NCBI RefSeq assembly: GCF_050947875.1
Contig: NC_134570.1
Span: 204,455,250 to 204,519,249, forward strand
Length of the DNA: 64,000 bases
DNA from: Dermacentor variabilis
Taxonomy: Eukaryota > Arthropoda > Arachnida > Ixodida > Ixodidae
Reading direction: 5' to 3'
Shown in pieces: positions 21,967 to 34,689 of the stretch (within the stretch, counting starts at the first letter, position 1; every line of letters begins with the position of its first letter). The translations under genes were made by a program, and so were the position numbers. The notes under the pieces were generated by a model, which did not search any database, was not told where the DNA came from, and saw only the letters and a list, made by a program, of their open reading frames with translations.

Positions 21967-24780
21967 TTATGGGGAATAGCGCTGTACTGGCTTGCGGCTT
22001 CGCATGCTTCTTCGCAACCGCGGTGTGCTCCATACTGAGTTGGGACAGTTTGCAGCAGTCTCTTCTTTGTCACCAATCACATTCACGGCTGGCTCCAAGT
22101 TTGCAGAAACAGCCCGATGAGTGTCGTACATAGTTGTTGGGCGGTTATCGACGCCTGGTATAGCAGGAGGTTCAGGCTCCAATGCTCCAGCAGTTGGCGC
22201 GGAGACTTCTTCGCGTTGAGAACGTAGGTGGTCATGGTGCCTATGCCAGACAGTGCCATCACTGAGACAGACTGTAGTTGCTGACTGACCTGTGGTTCTC
22301 ATGACACATGCGAGTACCCACAGTGGGCTTTGACCGAAGTTCTTTGCAAGTACGTTGTCTCCCACATTTGGCAGTGGAAAAGAACGGCACCCTTGGTCGG
22401 CATGCAGCTTCTGCTTAAGCTGTCTCAGCAGCATGTTGTTCTTGACAGTCTGTATGACACGCTCTGCCACACCATTTGAAGCTGGATGGTAGGGTGGCAC
22501 AAGCATGCGACATATCCAATTTTGTGTCAGGAATTCCAAGTATTGCTCACTTGCAAAGGCTGGTCCCTTATTGGACACAATGAGCTCCGGCAGTCCACGC
22601 TGCGCAAATGCTATCCACAATGCTGTGATGACAGCATCCGCTGACATTGATGCCACCGGACAGACTTCAACCCATTTTTGAATACGCATCAACAATGACA
22701 AGAAATGTATGTCTGAAGAACGGGCCCCCAAAGTCAATGTAAAGCCTTCACCAAGGCCTCTGTGGAAATGGCTAGTGTATGTGCCGAATGCATTGAGGTG
22801 TCTGCTCGTATGCTTGGCATGTAGCACAATTCTTTATGCTCTTAACAATGTCACCATTAATTCCTGGCCACCAGGCGTGGCTTCTGGCAATCGACTTGCT
22901 TTTCTAAGTGCCAAGATGCCCAACATAAAGAAGAGTCAGGGTTTTGCCTTGCAGAGATTTTGAAATAACAACCCTGGAACCCCACAGCAAGCAGCCTTCA
23001 TGGAGACTTCACTGCTCCTTGCTGTGAATGCATTGCCCTCCGGTCCGGCTAGAAGCCCTTTTCCTCGCAGGAGCGCAAGAGCTACGTGACTCAGGAGGGG
23101 ATCGTTTCTTGTAGCCTGTGCTGCAACAGCTGGTGACAAGAATCCCAAGTCTGGTTGTTCAAGCATGAAAATTTCAGCAGGTGCCTGCAGATCAACGCAG
23201 TAGGTAGCGGTAACCTACTGAGGGCATCAGTATGACCCAAGTCCAGACTAGGCTTGTGTATGAGCTTGTACTTGTAAGCAAATGTTTGTGCCCATCTGAA
23301 GTGGTTTGTGATCCTTGTAAGCAGTAAAAGGAATGCCCCACAGGTACTGGCAGAACTTTTCAACGCCAAATATGAAGGCTAATGCCTCTTCTGGAGTCGA
23401 AGGCAATGGGCAGTTCTCGACCATTAGCTTCTCAATGTGTCACGACTGCACTGATCCCATACGGAGATGCAGCAGAACTGAGACGTGGTAGTTTCTCTGG
23501 ATCAAAATGTACTAGGACTGGAGCTGATGTTATGAACTGCTTCACTGTAGTGAATACATCTTCTTGCTGTTTTCCCCACACCCATTTTTTCTCGTTCATG
23601 AGAAGCGAATGCAGAGGTCACAGGCGTCCAGAAATGTTTGGAAGAATACGCCTGGAGAAATTCACAAGCCCCAGAAAGCTTTGGAGTTTCTTGAACTCAT
23701 GGGGTGCAGATGCGTGAAGGATTGCAGATACCATTCTCAAACTTGGAGTAGCCCTTCTTTGCTTATGATGCGCCCTAGGTACTCCAACTGTGCCACAAAA
23801 ATGTGACATTTGTCAAATTTCGACTTGAATCCAACATCACGAAGTACAGAGAAAACAGCACTGAGGTTGCCACGGTGCTCTGAATCATTCAGGCCAGTGA
23901 CAAGAATGTCAACAAAATATCCTGCAACATGCAGCAGTCCTCGAAGAAGGTTCTCCATTTCTCTTTGGAACAGGAATGATGCCGATAAAACGAAGAAATG
24001 AAGACACGTATGTACTTAAATAGCCCCATATATGTGGAAATAGTAAGATACTTCCTAGTGCCCTCCCTCTGTAGGTTCTGAAACTCTTGAGACACCCATC
24101 CTTAGGGCAAGGGGCACGGGGCGTGACTTGAAAAACTCGGGTACCACATCTGGCAGAATATGAATTGTGGCTTTTGGGCTCTTTAACTTTCCAAGGCTCT
24201 GTTTAAGTACCTGACAAAATGCTTTAATAATGTCTTTAACATCAGACACGGCATGAACATCTGCTTCCCAGGAAGCAATGTCAATTCCCAGTTCTCGAAT
24301 CCAGTTACGGCCTAGCAGTGTTGGTGAAGCTTCCCCAGTCAGGAACAAACCTAGGACAGCTTTTCTGTCGCGGAACTGGACTGCGACATATTTGAAACAG
24401 AACAGCGCGGCGTTCACGGGGACAAGCAGGGAGAAACGACATGGACGAGCGCTGACTTGCAACTGCGAACTGTGAACTGCGACATCTGCTTTGCCTTGAA
24501 CTTGTGTGAGCTTGCCCGATGGTATGACAGTCACCAACGGTAGTAGCCTCTTAAAACATTTTTTTGCAATGACAAACGCTCGCACCAATGTCCTACTTCA
24601 TATGGAGTGGCTTGCCGCAGATGCTGACAGTCACAGTGAAGGGTAGCAAAGGCACAACGGCGTCAACTGGCCACATGTCAAACATATGTGAAGGTACATT
24701 GCTGTAAACAGTGTTGACTTGGTGCATTCCACTTGGAAGTTCTGCGAGCTATAGGTGCAAATCGTGTAGTTTTGTGGACT
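21967..24780 (-). pseudogene. pol of the K02A2.6-like element, decayed
   Basis: Reading from 24780 down: the end of protease and linker (LLGRNWIRELGIDI near 24300), the start of reverse transcriptase (RPVPLALR near 24110), further RT sequence (FDKCHIFVAQLEYLGRIIS near 23790 and LQSFLGLVNFSR near 23655), RNase H pieces (LDLGHTDALSRLP near 23240) and integrase (22827-21967). In integrase the second catalytic Asp is lost: LIVSNKGPAF where relatives have SDNGP. HPASNGVAERVIQ with the catalytic Glu is kept. Several frameshifts break the frame. Confidence 0.85.
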
Positions 24781-25498
24781 TTCCCTTCTGCGCACACTCA
24801 TGCACTGTGTCCCTGCTTCCAGCAGTAGTTGCATGTAGTGCTGATGTTCTTGCACTTGGTCACAAAGTGTTCCTCCCCGCAGTGGTAGCATGAGACATGC
24901 CCTTTTGATGCCACAAGCTTATGCATAGGAAGCAAACTTCTGCTGGAACTGGCTATCTCGCCGGCATCTTTTTTCGCAGTTTCTATGCCAAGTGCAGTTT
25001 TCAGAGTGTCTTCATACATAAAGTCTGCTTTCTCAAGCAACCACGTCTCCACGGCTGTGTCGTTGATGCTGCACACGATACGGTCCTTCAGCATATTGCC
25101 GAGCTCAGTTCCGAAGATGCAATATTCTAGGAGACTTTTGAGTGACGCCACGAAGTTACTGATGGATTTGCCCTTCGCACAAATGTGCGTGTTGAACCAA
25201 AAATGCTGAACAACAGCAGATGGCTTGGGGCAGTTATGGTCACCGAGAATGAAAAGGATTTCCTGTGAAGTCGTGTCTTGTGGATGGGCGAGCTTATTAA
25301 CAAGATCCCACAAGAGAGCATGCATACCTGTTCTGCCCACAGCAACTAAAGAAGACTGACTTTATTTTTTGCTGCTGCAATGTCATCGGCGATGAAGAAA
25401 GCTTCAAGGCATTCAGCGTAGCAGGGCCACGCATCTCCCTCTCCTCCGTTGAATTCTTCGAGGTTGCCGAACATTGGCATGACGAAGTTCTGTTGCAT
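24781..25498 (-). pseudogene. gag of the K02A2.6-like element, decayed
   Basis: A start at 25498 is followed by FGNLEEFNGG and CYAECLEAFFIADDI, the usual capsid start of this lineage. A frameshift near 25345 moves it into a frame containing LVNKLAHPQDTTSQEI and LGNMLKDRIVCSINDTAVE. At the end are two CCHC zinc knuckles, CYHCGEEHFVTKC and CNYCWKQGHSA (24797-24900). The frameshift alone makes full-length Gag impossible. Confidence 0.83.
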
Positions 25499-25654
25499 CG
25501 AATTCACTAGATGAATGATGAACTCACAAGCGTACTGTATAAGTGAGTGGAACTCGCAAGTGTATAAGTGGGCGGAGGCGCAATGCACTTGAGGGACGAT
25601 TCACTTGAAGAAACCTGAATGAGAAACGCGAATGCCTTTTCCCACGATGCCAAT

Positions 25655-25875
25655 TGTTACGAGTGTAGCCTAGCAATTCCGAGAGGCGGACCGATTCTGC
25701 AGTCATTGTCAACGGTTACGCCCACAGAACAGGAACCAACGACATGAACTACAGCACGACCGCAGACTCTGGATCGTGCTTGAAAACTGATCCCATGTTC
25801 TTTATTTTTTCATTTTTACAGGGTGGCACAAGTGACACCACGGAACAGACAGCCATATAAAACGAAACTGTAACA
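25655..25875 (-). repeat. 5' LTR of the K02A2.6-like element
   Basis: Direct copy of 21714-21932. On the minus strand it begins TGTTACAG and ends CTCGTAACA. It is followed on the + strand side by the target duplication GTAGC at 25876-25880. Confidence 0.88.
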
Positions 25876-25880
25876 GTAGC

Positions 25881-26812
25881 ATAGGGAATAAAACTTCACC
25901 CGCAAAGCATTGAAAGCGATAACAAGGCTTAGCATTGCACTGAAGGCATCCGTTAACACTGCCGTAATGAGCAGCGTGTTAGCAGTGTTGTAGATGTCAC
26001 ACCTCAATGGTGCACAAGATCAGACCAAAGGAAAACCATCAGCATTTGTCAAGTGTCCAAAAGAACGAATTACATAAATTTAGTTCGATGTTTACTGTCC
26101 ATTTTGCTCAGACCGTTGTGTAATCTATGCACTCAACTGCTGAGCAGGAACACTATACTCGCTGACAACTTTCTGTGGCTATGAAGAGAAAGCTACAGAG
26201 GCAAAGCACGCACAAGTGCAAGCTCTTCTGAAAAGAGTTCCATGTTTTAATCCATGTTAGGTTAAACTGGGGAAGACAAAACATAGGCACCTTACTAGCA
26301 GCAGTTAAATGAAACAGAATACACCACTGAGTGTAAAAGTTTAGTTGCTTTGCGGCTTTTTCCTTTTGCGTCGCACATGGAAGCTACATCGATTCAGCGT
26401 CTGTTTCGAGCCACCAAAAGCACCGTCAATGCTGCCGGACTACTTGGCGTGGTAACACATGTGCAGCAGCCACGCACCTGTAGATTTCCCTTCATAACCA
26501 CCGAAAGTTGTCCGTGAGTATAATGTGGGTGTACAGCACTCGTGCCAGCAGCAGAAGTCAGGATGCTACCTTGGCTCCAGCAGAGCCACTTGAGTGGGGA
26601 GTAACAGTGCGTCCACTTGGCTTCTTTGCTCTTACACTGTGCATCTCTGGTGGCCCTTTAATCTTCCATGTGTGGATCGCGCATGTGTCTTTTATAACAA
26701 GGGGACACTGACAGTGACCTTGTGCGTACTATAATAGTTATCGCAGTAAAACAGACGTTTGTTAATTAGTTCAACGGCAAGAATAAATGTCCAGAAAGGG
26801 GGCTTCCTGAAA
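25881..26812 (+). other. GCN1 intron, nothing recognised
   Basis: No gene, tandem repeat or delimited element was seen between the gypsy element and the nested Tigger derivatives. Confidence 0.4.
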
Positions 26813-26814
26813 TA

Positions 26815-29174
26815 CTGTCGAAACCCGCGATAACGAAATCCTGCGACAACAAAATTGTAGCAATAAATTATTTTCGTATCCTTGTCGAATGCCCATAAGA
26901 TTCAATGCATTTTGTACCTCTCGACAGTGAAATGTCACTGTATTACAATTCCGCATCAATGAAATTTGCCCAAGCGTAACCTCACATACAGTGCACTCCA
27001 CTTATAAAGATATCAAGAAGAAAGAAAAATCCAACCATTATAACCGATCATCGCTATATCTGGACTGCTGTAAAAAGAAAAAAAAAAGAAAAAAGCTGCC
27101 AAACATACCTTTGTAGCTCTGAAACCAGATTTGCCACTTATGATAAAGAATTGACGTAGAAAAAAGGCTGTGAAAATTATGTTTATTTATATCTCTAAAC
27201 AGCGCGTCAAGCGTTAGGCACGCTGAAATAATCAGAAATCTACACTTGTTTTGATGGAAGTTTCAGGTTCACAACCGCAGTGTACAACGCATCCAGCGGC
27301 TGCACGAACAGTGGCGGCTGCAATTTAGCGTGCATGAAATCAGCGAGACTCTTATCGGCGACAGTGCACTTTGCGTGAACATTGGGGTTGGTTTCAAAGA
27401 TGGGCCACTGTCAACCTCATTACCTTCGTCACACAACGCCGCCATCTGTTGTAACAGCGATCGCCCCATCAGAGATTCTTTGCAGAATGAGGCAGTGCTA
27501 TCTGCACTCAGAAACTTCTCCATCGAAGCACCACCTATTTTATCGCCAGTAGTGTCGTGCTCCCAGAGTTCGGCAATGTCAGCGGCTGCCACCGTGTTGT
27601 TTTCACACGGGGGGGTTTCGCCCTAGCGCACAAAGCCTGCCGTTTCCATTCATTGGCACTGTCACTGCTTCTAGCCTTCCCTTCATGATCGTGGCGCTCT
27701 GGGTTTTCAGAGTGATCGACTGCTCGAGTCTTGCGAAATTTGCTGCTTTGTCGGTGCACCAGCCACTGTTTCCGCTCTTCCTGAGGAAGAGAGGGAGATT
27801 GTAGAAAGAGAGCATAGGTGCGAGTTGCTTCTCGCTTTTTCTCTCTCTCTCTCTCTATCTCTCTGTACACAAGCCGGCGACACGTACGTGAAGCAGCTGG
27901 TGCCATCTTGTGGCACGCCGCGCCAACTTGCAATGCTCTGAATCGGCACACTGGCGGTATGCACGCACGGTAATGGCGGCAGATACGAACTCGCGTAGGC
28001 AAACTTTTCGCCCCTTCTCGGTTAAGGGGAACTTAGCAAAAGAAATTTCACAATTTTTCTGCATGGAAAACGCCAGCCAAAAGGCAGAATTTCGATCGTT
28101 ATATCCGATATACGGTGAATAACGTATCATTATATATGGGTTTTTTTCTCATTGCCCTAATGCATAAATTGATATGCTGAAGTCAGTTGATCGTTACAAC
28201 CGATATACCATCATAAGGGGTATCGTTATAAGTGTACTTCACTGTATTACCTACTTACACTAAGCTAGCAGGTTGCAAAGTGTGCCAAAATGTGATTGCT
28301 TTGCACTAAAGTTAGGTAAAAGAGCACTGCATTACACTTGCGTGGGCGCCACAATTTTTGCTTACAAAAACAGCCAGGTGCTGGAAGCAATGACGTGCGC
28401 TGCAAACGTGTCATAGCTGCCATCTTGTTGATCGCCCGTTCGAAGTGGCACGCATGTTGTTACGGACATGTGATGACTGTTTTTGCACACCTAGTGCAGC
28501 GTGTAATGTTGCCTCGGTGAGAAAAATGGAGCAAAAACAAACAAATCCATGTGCCACCAACGTGGAATTGTATATGGCGCATGAGATGATGGTCGCAGCA
28601 TGAAGTGCTACGCATCAAGCCATGATTAAACAATTGTCCGGGAATGCGCATTCCTTGCTGGTTTTAACGCCACAGGACAGGCATCATGTGCAGACTCGGT
28701 GCCAGACGTGGACTTGCGCGAAGGGGCCGTAAACTCGATCGATTGCCTTCAGCTATACGAGATACGATCACTTTCGTGCTTGGCACCGGACACGTCTGCG
28801 CCTACGGGCGACAGTGTGCGCTGGAGAAATGCTGCTGCATGCGTAGAGCGCTGTTGCTCTACGTTCAGCGCTGTATAATGCAAAATCCCATAAAAGTGAT
28901 CGTATCTCTGAAAGCGATTGATCTAGATTGCTTCTCTACGGCAGTGCTACCACTACCGATCAACGCATGTGACGCACTTTGTACTGTTGGCAGTACGGTT
29001 CTATATCCTTGAGCAGAGCTATCCAAAGTAGGTTATTGGGATTTTGACAGTAAAATTTTGTTCTGCAACACATTACCTACCTATCTGTGCTGTATCATTT
29101 CGCAACAAAGAAATTTTCTCAAAAGCTAATTTTTTCACATTCGCCGCCCATTTTGTTATTGTGAGGTTCAACTG
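26815..29174. mobile_element. Old Tigger-type element hosting a second one
   Basis: TA at 26813-26814 and 29175-29176 flank inverted ends (CTGTCGAAACCCGCGATAAC on the left; CAGTTGAACCTCACAATAAC when the right end is read in reverse). The element at 26989-28244 is inserted near its left end. The remaining about 1.1 kb carries no recognisable transposase. Old, non-coding. Confidence 0.6.
26989..28244 (-). mobile_element. Tigger derivative without DDE domain, copy 1 (1256 bp)
   Basis: TA at 26987-26988 and 28245-28246 flank inverted ends (CAGTGCACTCCACTTATAAA; CAGTGAAGTACACTTATAAC in reverse on the right). On the minus strand it has a short N-terminal remnant near 27620-27740 and, at about 27300-27590, a C-terminal tail reading EKFLSADSTASF. 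The same tail pattern is in the copy at 46076-47560. Nothing corresponding to the DDE core lies between them. Confidence 0.7.
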
Positions 29175-29184
29175 TAGCACTTAA

Positions 29185-29978
29185 AGGGAAACTAAAGGCA
29201 AATACTAAGTCAAGCTAAAGTGATACATTAGTGCTCGAGAATCTCTAAGGCGTCAATATTATCGCGAGCAGAGCTTAATAATCGAGAAATCGAGGTAAAT
29301 GCAGGACATGATTAGAGACTCTCCTGGAATATTCAAGCACTTGCCCGATGACGAAAGCACTCCTCAGTTAAATTTTGTCACTAGTACTCAACTAATTGTT
29401 GCAAAAACAAGCTCGTATTGTATTATAAGATGAAATAAAATGCTTTTTGTGCAGTTTCATTTCATGTTTGGAAAAAATATCTCAGTGAAATTGCCGTTGA
29501 CAACGACGCAGGCGGTCGAAAGGGTTCATTTTTGCTCGGCTTTGCGCTGCCCATGCTTTCACGTTTCAGTACTTTCCTGATCGTGCAGTGCTGCACTGGT
29601 TTTGGTGGCTCATGAAACTCACACAAACTGCTAATAACTGAGAATTCAACTTCCATGTGATGTCGCGGGATGCCCGAACGGTCTACGCCACTTTACCAAA
29701 AAGCTGTTGCAGCAGCGAATCCACCTGTCCCAGTGCCACCGTCTGTTGGGCACAGTTTTACTCACCAACAGCAGCAAAGGGATTGGTGACGTATGCAACG
29801 TCACCACTTCCCCGGTTGGGTGGCGGGAGATTTGAATTTCGAAAAAGGCGTTCGGACCCTTTAGATACAATTTTGTCATAAACTAAGTCTTTTTCTTGGC
29901 ACGAAACAAGCGTTGCGATGTTTCTGGAACAGTATTTAAACAGTCCACGTTGACTTGGTATTTTTCCTTAGCGTCCCT
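29185..29978. mobile_element. TTAA-bounded MITE (794 bp)
   Basis: TTAA at 29181-29184 and 29979-29982 flank inverted ends: AGGGAAACTAAAGGCAAATA on the left, AGGGACGCTAAGGAAAAATA in reverse on the right, both then continuing to AGTCAA. No coding sequence recognised. The TTAA suggests piggyBac-type mobilisation, but the ends differ from the other TTAA families in this window. Confidence 0.7.
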
Positions 29979-30295
29979 TTAAGTCATACAGTAAAGGTAA
30001 TGAATAATTACATTCGGAATGGAAAATGTAGTGGTGCACGCGAGCAACATGGTATTGTAGCACAAAATACCGCAAAAGAAAGATTCGAAGTGACAGACAG
30101 ACTCTACAGTATCATGTTGTTCAGCAAACACCAACTCGGCCAAGAAAAAGTTATTGGTGCACGTAAGAAGGAGCACAGTTTTGTTTGGGTTCTTGGAAGT
30201 ATGCTGAATCACAGGGCTGTAGCACTCGTTCTAGTGGGAGCCATTTTGCAGGGTGTGCTTGTGAAGTACCCTTTTTTTTTTCCCATCTTTCTCAG

Positions 30296-30410
30296 GCCAC
30301 GGATAACACTGCAAAAGCAGTGATGAGCAAACTGACAGCACATGGTGTCAAGTTGACTCTACCTTCACTGCTTGCTGGTCTGGAGAATGATCTCTGGAGG
30401 ACGAAATCGG
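30296..30410 (+). CDS. GCN1: GCN1 exon e (eEF3-like HEAT region, 38 codons plus 1 nt)
   Basis: Fragment residues 268-305 and the first base of 306. It begins [20 protein letters not shown] after a poly-T tract and TTTCTCAG, and ends [11 protein letters not shown] at the donor GTGAGA (30411). The W-R-T-K-x-G motif and the following exon's [11 protein letters not shown] match the eEF3-like core of GCN1. The intron after it is phase 1: the final G is completed by GG of the next exon to give the conserved Gly. Confidence 0.95.
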
Positions 30411-31372
30411 GTGAGAATCTAGCTGTGCATGCTGTGCAGGTACAGACATCACTGTTCTGCGTGAGCAATGGGCAGGCAGGGCTTTACCGATACAGGGGGT
30501 GCACGACTTGTGTGAATCTAACATGCCTCTGACAACTGGAATTAAATGGCAATGGGTGGATAGGTGGGGCTAGTTGTTATTGCATTACAGTATCGAAACT
30601 TCGATTGCCACAAAAAAATATAGACAAAGAAAGGGAAGCACAACACAAGTGCTCGTGTTGTGTGTCCCTTACTTTGTTTATAGTCTTTTGCTGTGCTCTA
30701 AGTTTTGATAATAGAAATAAATGCTATGCGTACCATTATGACTATACTGTGAATGTACATTGTACGTTGCAACCATGGCCTTGGGCTTCAAATTGGCATT
30801 TTGGTGTAAGGCACTGTAAAACTTCGTTAAAACAAATTTGAGAGGAAGCCAAACTTCCTTTTAACGGTAATATTTTGTTTGGGTTGTTGCTTGGGCATGA
30901 CCTACGTACAGTGCAAATGAGGACAACGCAAAAGGAAAAAATGTCAGTGTGCCACTTTTTTCTTGTCTCGTCTTTGTGTGTGCTGTAATATCCCTGTTAC
31001 ACAGACAGCCTTAACCGTGGTCAAGCTGTCTAGTTACAGCTGACCATGGTTACTGCTAGCTACATGGCAGATGTAACCGTAGTTAGTCACCTAGCTACGG
31101 TTACCATGAAGTGAGCTTTGCAGCCTCTGTTTCTTCTAGCGAACCGAGAACCAGACAAGATAGTGAATGCCATAGCAGTTCTGAGTACAGCAGCTTCGTC
31201 ATAACTGTACAATTTCACGCTATTATTTGATGAACATATGGTTAATTGTTGCAAAAATTTACAACTTGGAAATGGCATTATACATAGCTAAATTTATACT
31301 AATAATTTGGTCGTATGATTACCTCGCGATCATTTTCTGTTCTATAACTGAGCCCACGATTAAGCATAATAT
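30411..31372 (+). other. GCN1 intron, mostly unrecognised
   Basis: Intron sequence before the young gypsy copy. Apart from the hairpin pair at 31012-31103 nothing was recognised. Confidence 0.45.
31012..31103. repeat. Two adjacent imperfect hairpins
   Basis: The first pairs TAACCGTGGTCAAGCTG (about 31012-31028) with CAGCTGACCATGGTTA (about 31037-31052). The second pairs TAACCGTAG (31074-31082) with CTACGGTTA (31095-31103) perfectly. The two stems share the TAACCRTGG/TAACCGTAG arm sequence. This is short palindromic DNA; a function is not shown. Confidence 0.6.
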
Positions 31373-31792
31373 TGTCACGTGGTCGTGAGGTCAAAGAACA
31401 CAGTAGCAATACTGCGAAAGGCAAAAAACTAGCTTTTATTGGGCGAACCTGTGCCCACAAAACAGGCTACACTTAAAGCACAACGAGAGCGGCGAACACA
31501 GTCGGCGATCGTCGTAAATCTGATCTGCGGGTCAAGCGCGTCGGCTTTTATAGAGCAGTCGTCGAATGTTCCAGACTAATCGTTCGGACCCGCGTGCCTT
31601 CCACAAAGTTCTACACCATTCGCGTCAGGTGATGAAATCAGATAACATAAGTCTCGGCGACAACAGACAGCGGATAGAAGCATCGATAAGTTTCCAGAAC
31701 CTTCGGATACATGCAGGCGCGTCCCATGCTGTGCGATTGAATTTGTTAGGCGGCGAAATGTGGTTGCCCGATAAAGATAAGTACACGTGTCA
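31373..31792 (-). repeat. 3' LTR of the young gypsy copy
   Basis: 420 bp. On the minus strand it starts TGACACGTG and ends CACGTGACA, giving long inverted ends. The three differences from the 5' LTR are in TTGGGCGAA, GAAATGTGG and CCCGATAAA (TTGGCCGAA, GAAACGTGG and CCCAATAAA in the other). Confidence 0.93.
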
Positions 31793-31928
31793 ATACCCCC
31801 CTCTTAAAAAGCATCGTCCCGATGCTACAAATACAAGAGAGTGAAACACAAAAGGACACTTATTAAACATATGTAACAACAAAAAGAAACAAAGTCCAAA
31901 GGTCAGTTAAGCGAAGCCCGAAAGTTCA

Positions 31929-34680
31929 TTAACGCTGGTAGTAGGGCTTTAGTCGCACAACGTGGACTATTTCAGGTCGTGAGCGGCGCCGCTGTGATAG
32001 CGAAATACCGTCTGGCACGACCTCATAGGCCAGTGCGCCAATACGTCGGATGATCTTGTACGGTCCGAAATAGCGACGCAAAAGCTTCTCACTCAGTCCT
32101 CGTCGGCGTATAGGGGTCCAAACCCAAACACGGTCACCGGGCTGGTACTCCACGAAGCGTCGTCGGAGGTTGTAGTGTCGGCTGTCGGTCCTCTGCTGGT
32201 TCTTGATCCGCAGGCGGGCGAGCTGTCGGGCTTCTTCGGCGCGCTGGAGGTAGGTACGGACGTCAAGGTTCTCCTCGTCAGTGACGTGCGGCAGCATGGC
32301 GTCGAGCGTCGTCGTCGGGTTCCTGCCGTAGACCAGCTTGAACGGCGTGATCTGTGTTGTTTCTTGTACCGCCGTGTTATAAGCGAATGTTACGTACGGC
32401 AGGACGGCATCCCAGGTCTTGTGTTCGACGTCGACGTACATCGCTAGCATGTCGGCGAGAGTCTTATTCAGCCGCTCCGTAAGACCATTCGTCTGCGGGT
32501 GGTAGGCCGTTGTCCTCCTGTGCCTTGTCTGACTGTATTCCAGAATGGCTTGGGTGAGCTCCGCTGTAAAGGCCGTTCCTCGGTCGGTGATGAGGACTTC
32601 TGGGGCGCCATGTCGCAGCAGGATGTTTTCGACAAAGAATTTCGCCACTTCGGCTGCGCTACCTTTCGGCAGTGCTTTTGTTTCAGCGAAGCGGGTGAGG
32701 TAGTCCGTTGCCACGACGATCCACTTATTTCCGGTTATTGACGTCGGAAAGGGTCCCAGCAAGTCCATCCCGATCTGCTGGAATGGTCGGCAAGGAGGCT
32801 CGATTGGCTGTAGTAATCCGGCTGGCCTTGTCGGCGGTGTCTTGCGTCGCTGACAGTCTCGGCATGTTCTGACATAATGGGCGACGTCGGCGGTCAGGCG
32901 CGGCCAATAATACTTTTCTTGTATCCTCGATAGTGTCCGGGAAAATCCGAGGTATCCCGTGGTTGGATCGTCATGTAGGGCGTGCAATACTTCTGGACGA
33001 AGTCCTGACGGGACAACAAGAAGGTAATTAGCGCGGACTGGTGAGAAGTTCTTCTTCACGAGTAGACTGTCTTGAAGCGTGAAGGAAGATAATCCGCGCT
33101 TAAATGCCCTGGGGACAACGTCGGTGTGCCCTTCCAAATAATCGACGAGGCCTTTAAGCTCCGGGTCCACTCGTTGTTGTTCGGCGAAGTCTTCCGCGCT
33201 TATTATTCCAAGGAAGGCGTCGTCATCCTCGTCATCTTGCGGCGGCGGGTCAATGGGGGCGCGTGATAGGCAATCGGCGTCTGAGTGTTTTCGTCCGGAC
33301 TTGTATGTTACAGCGATGTCGTATTCTTGTAGTCTGAGGCTCCACCGTGCCAGCCGTCCTGAGGGATCCTTTAAATTCGCTAGCCAACACAAGGCGTGAT
33401 GGTCGCTGACGACTTTGAATGGCCTGCCATATAGGTAAGGGCGAAATTTCGCTGTAGCCCAAACGATGGCGAGGCATTCCTTTTCGGTTGTAGAATAATT
33501 GCCTTCCGCTTTTGACAACGACCGGCTAGCGTAAGCTATCACGTGTTCATGTCCATCTTTTCTCTGGATTAGGACGGCACCGAGGCCTAGGCTACTGGCG
33601 TCGGTGTGGATTTCGGTATCGGCGTGCTCGTCGAAGTGCGCAAGTACGGGCGGCGACTGCATGCGTCGTTTGAGTTCTTGAAATGCGTCGGCCTGCGGCG
33701 TTTCCCACTTGAACTCGACTTCACATTTAGTTAGCTGCGTCAGCGGCTCAGCGATGCGTGAAAAGTTCTTGACAAATCGCCTGTAGTAGGCACACATGCC
33801 AAGAAATCTACGCACTGCCTTCTTGTCGATGGGCTGTGGGAACTTTGCTATGGCAGCTGTCTTCTGCGGGTCGGGGCGGACTCCAGATTTGCTGATGACG
33901 TGGCCTAAAAATAGAAGCTCCTCGTAAGCGAAGCGGCACTTTTCCGGCTTCAGAGTAAGTCCTGATGACCTGATGGCCTCTAGTACTGTTGCAAGCCGCC
34001 TAAGGTGAACGTCGAAATTTCCGGCGAAGATGACGACGTCCTCTAAGTATACGAGACAGGTCTGCCACTTCAATCCTGCTAAAACCGTATCCATCACGCG
34101 CTGGAACGTTGCAGGCGCCGAGCACAGTCCGAACGGCATAACCTTGAACTCGTAGAGGCCGTCTGGGGTGATGAAGGCGGTCTTTTCGCGATCTCTTTCG
34201 TCGACTTCTATTTGCCAATAGCCAGACTTGAGGTCCATGGACGAGAAGTATTTAGCGTTGCAGAGCCGATCCAATGCGTCGTCTATCCGTGGGAGGGGGT
34301 ATACGTCCTTCTTCGTGATCTTGTTCAGACGACGATAATCGACGCAGAAACGTAGGGTTCCGTCCTTTTTCTTCACCAAGACAACAGGGGACGCCCACGG
34401 GCTTTTCGACGGCTGGATGATGTCGTCGCGCAGCATTTCGTCGACTTGTTCTCTTATAGCTTCACGTTCTCGCGCCGAAACTTGGTAAGGGCTCTGACGG
34501 AGTGGTCGAGAGCATTCCTCGGTGATTATGCGATGCTTGGCGACTGGTGTTTGTCGAATCCTCGATGACGTCTAAAAGCAGCCTTTGTATCGTTGGAGCA
34601 GACTTCTGAGCTGCTGTTGCTTGATCATAGGGAGATTTGGATTAATGTCGTAGTCTGGTTCGGGAACCATGGTCGTCGGG
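31929..34680 (-). pseudogene. gypsy pol (RT, RNase H, integrase) with one early stop
   Basis: One frame runs from about 34680 to 31929. It is broken only by TAG at 34572-34574, between RYKGCF and TSSRIRQTP, leaving 835 open codons from 34436. Visible parts in order: RT (VDYRRLN near 34330; the active site reads YLED near 34045 instead of the usual Y-x-D-D, codon 34041-34043); RNase H (HTDASSLG, TEKECLA, VSDHHAL); integrase zinc region with GYLGF where relatives have GHLGF (codon 32952-32954) and CRDCQ; and the catalytic core (DLLGPFP, LITDRG, HPQTNGLTERLN). So despite its youth the copy shows changes in at least two key sites as well as the stop. Confidence 0.9.
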
Positions 34681-34689
34681 GTAGATGCG

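Larger units (their letters stand above)
21714..25875 (-). mobile_element. Full-length Ty3/gypsy element (K02A2.6-like), 4162 bp
   Basis: Two direct LTRs (21714-21932 and 25655-25875) bound decayed gag and pol on the minus strand. The insertion is flanked by a perfect 5-bp duplication GTAGC (21709-21713 and 25876-25880). On the minus strand a purine tract (AAGGGGGGCGGGGAC) precedes the 3' LTR. A likely primer site beginning TGGCATCGTGGG follows the 5' LTR after two bases. Gag and integrase resemble the K02A2.6-like lineage of gypsy elements. Many frameshifts and clear LTR divergence make it an old, dead copy. Confidence 0.9.
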
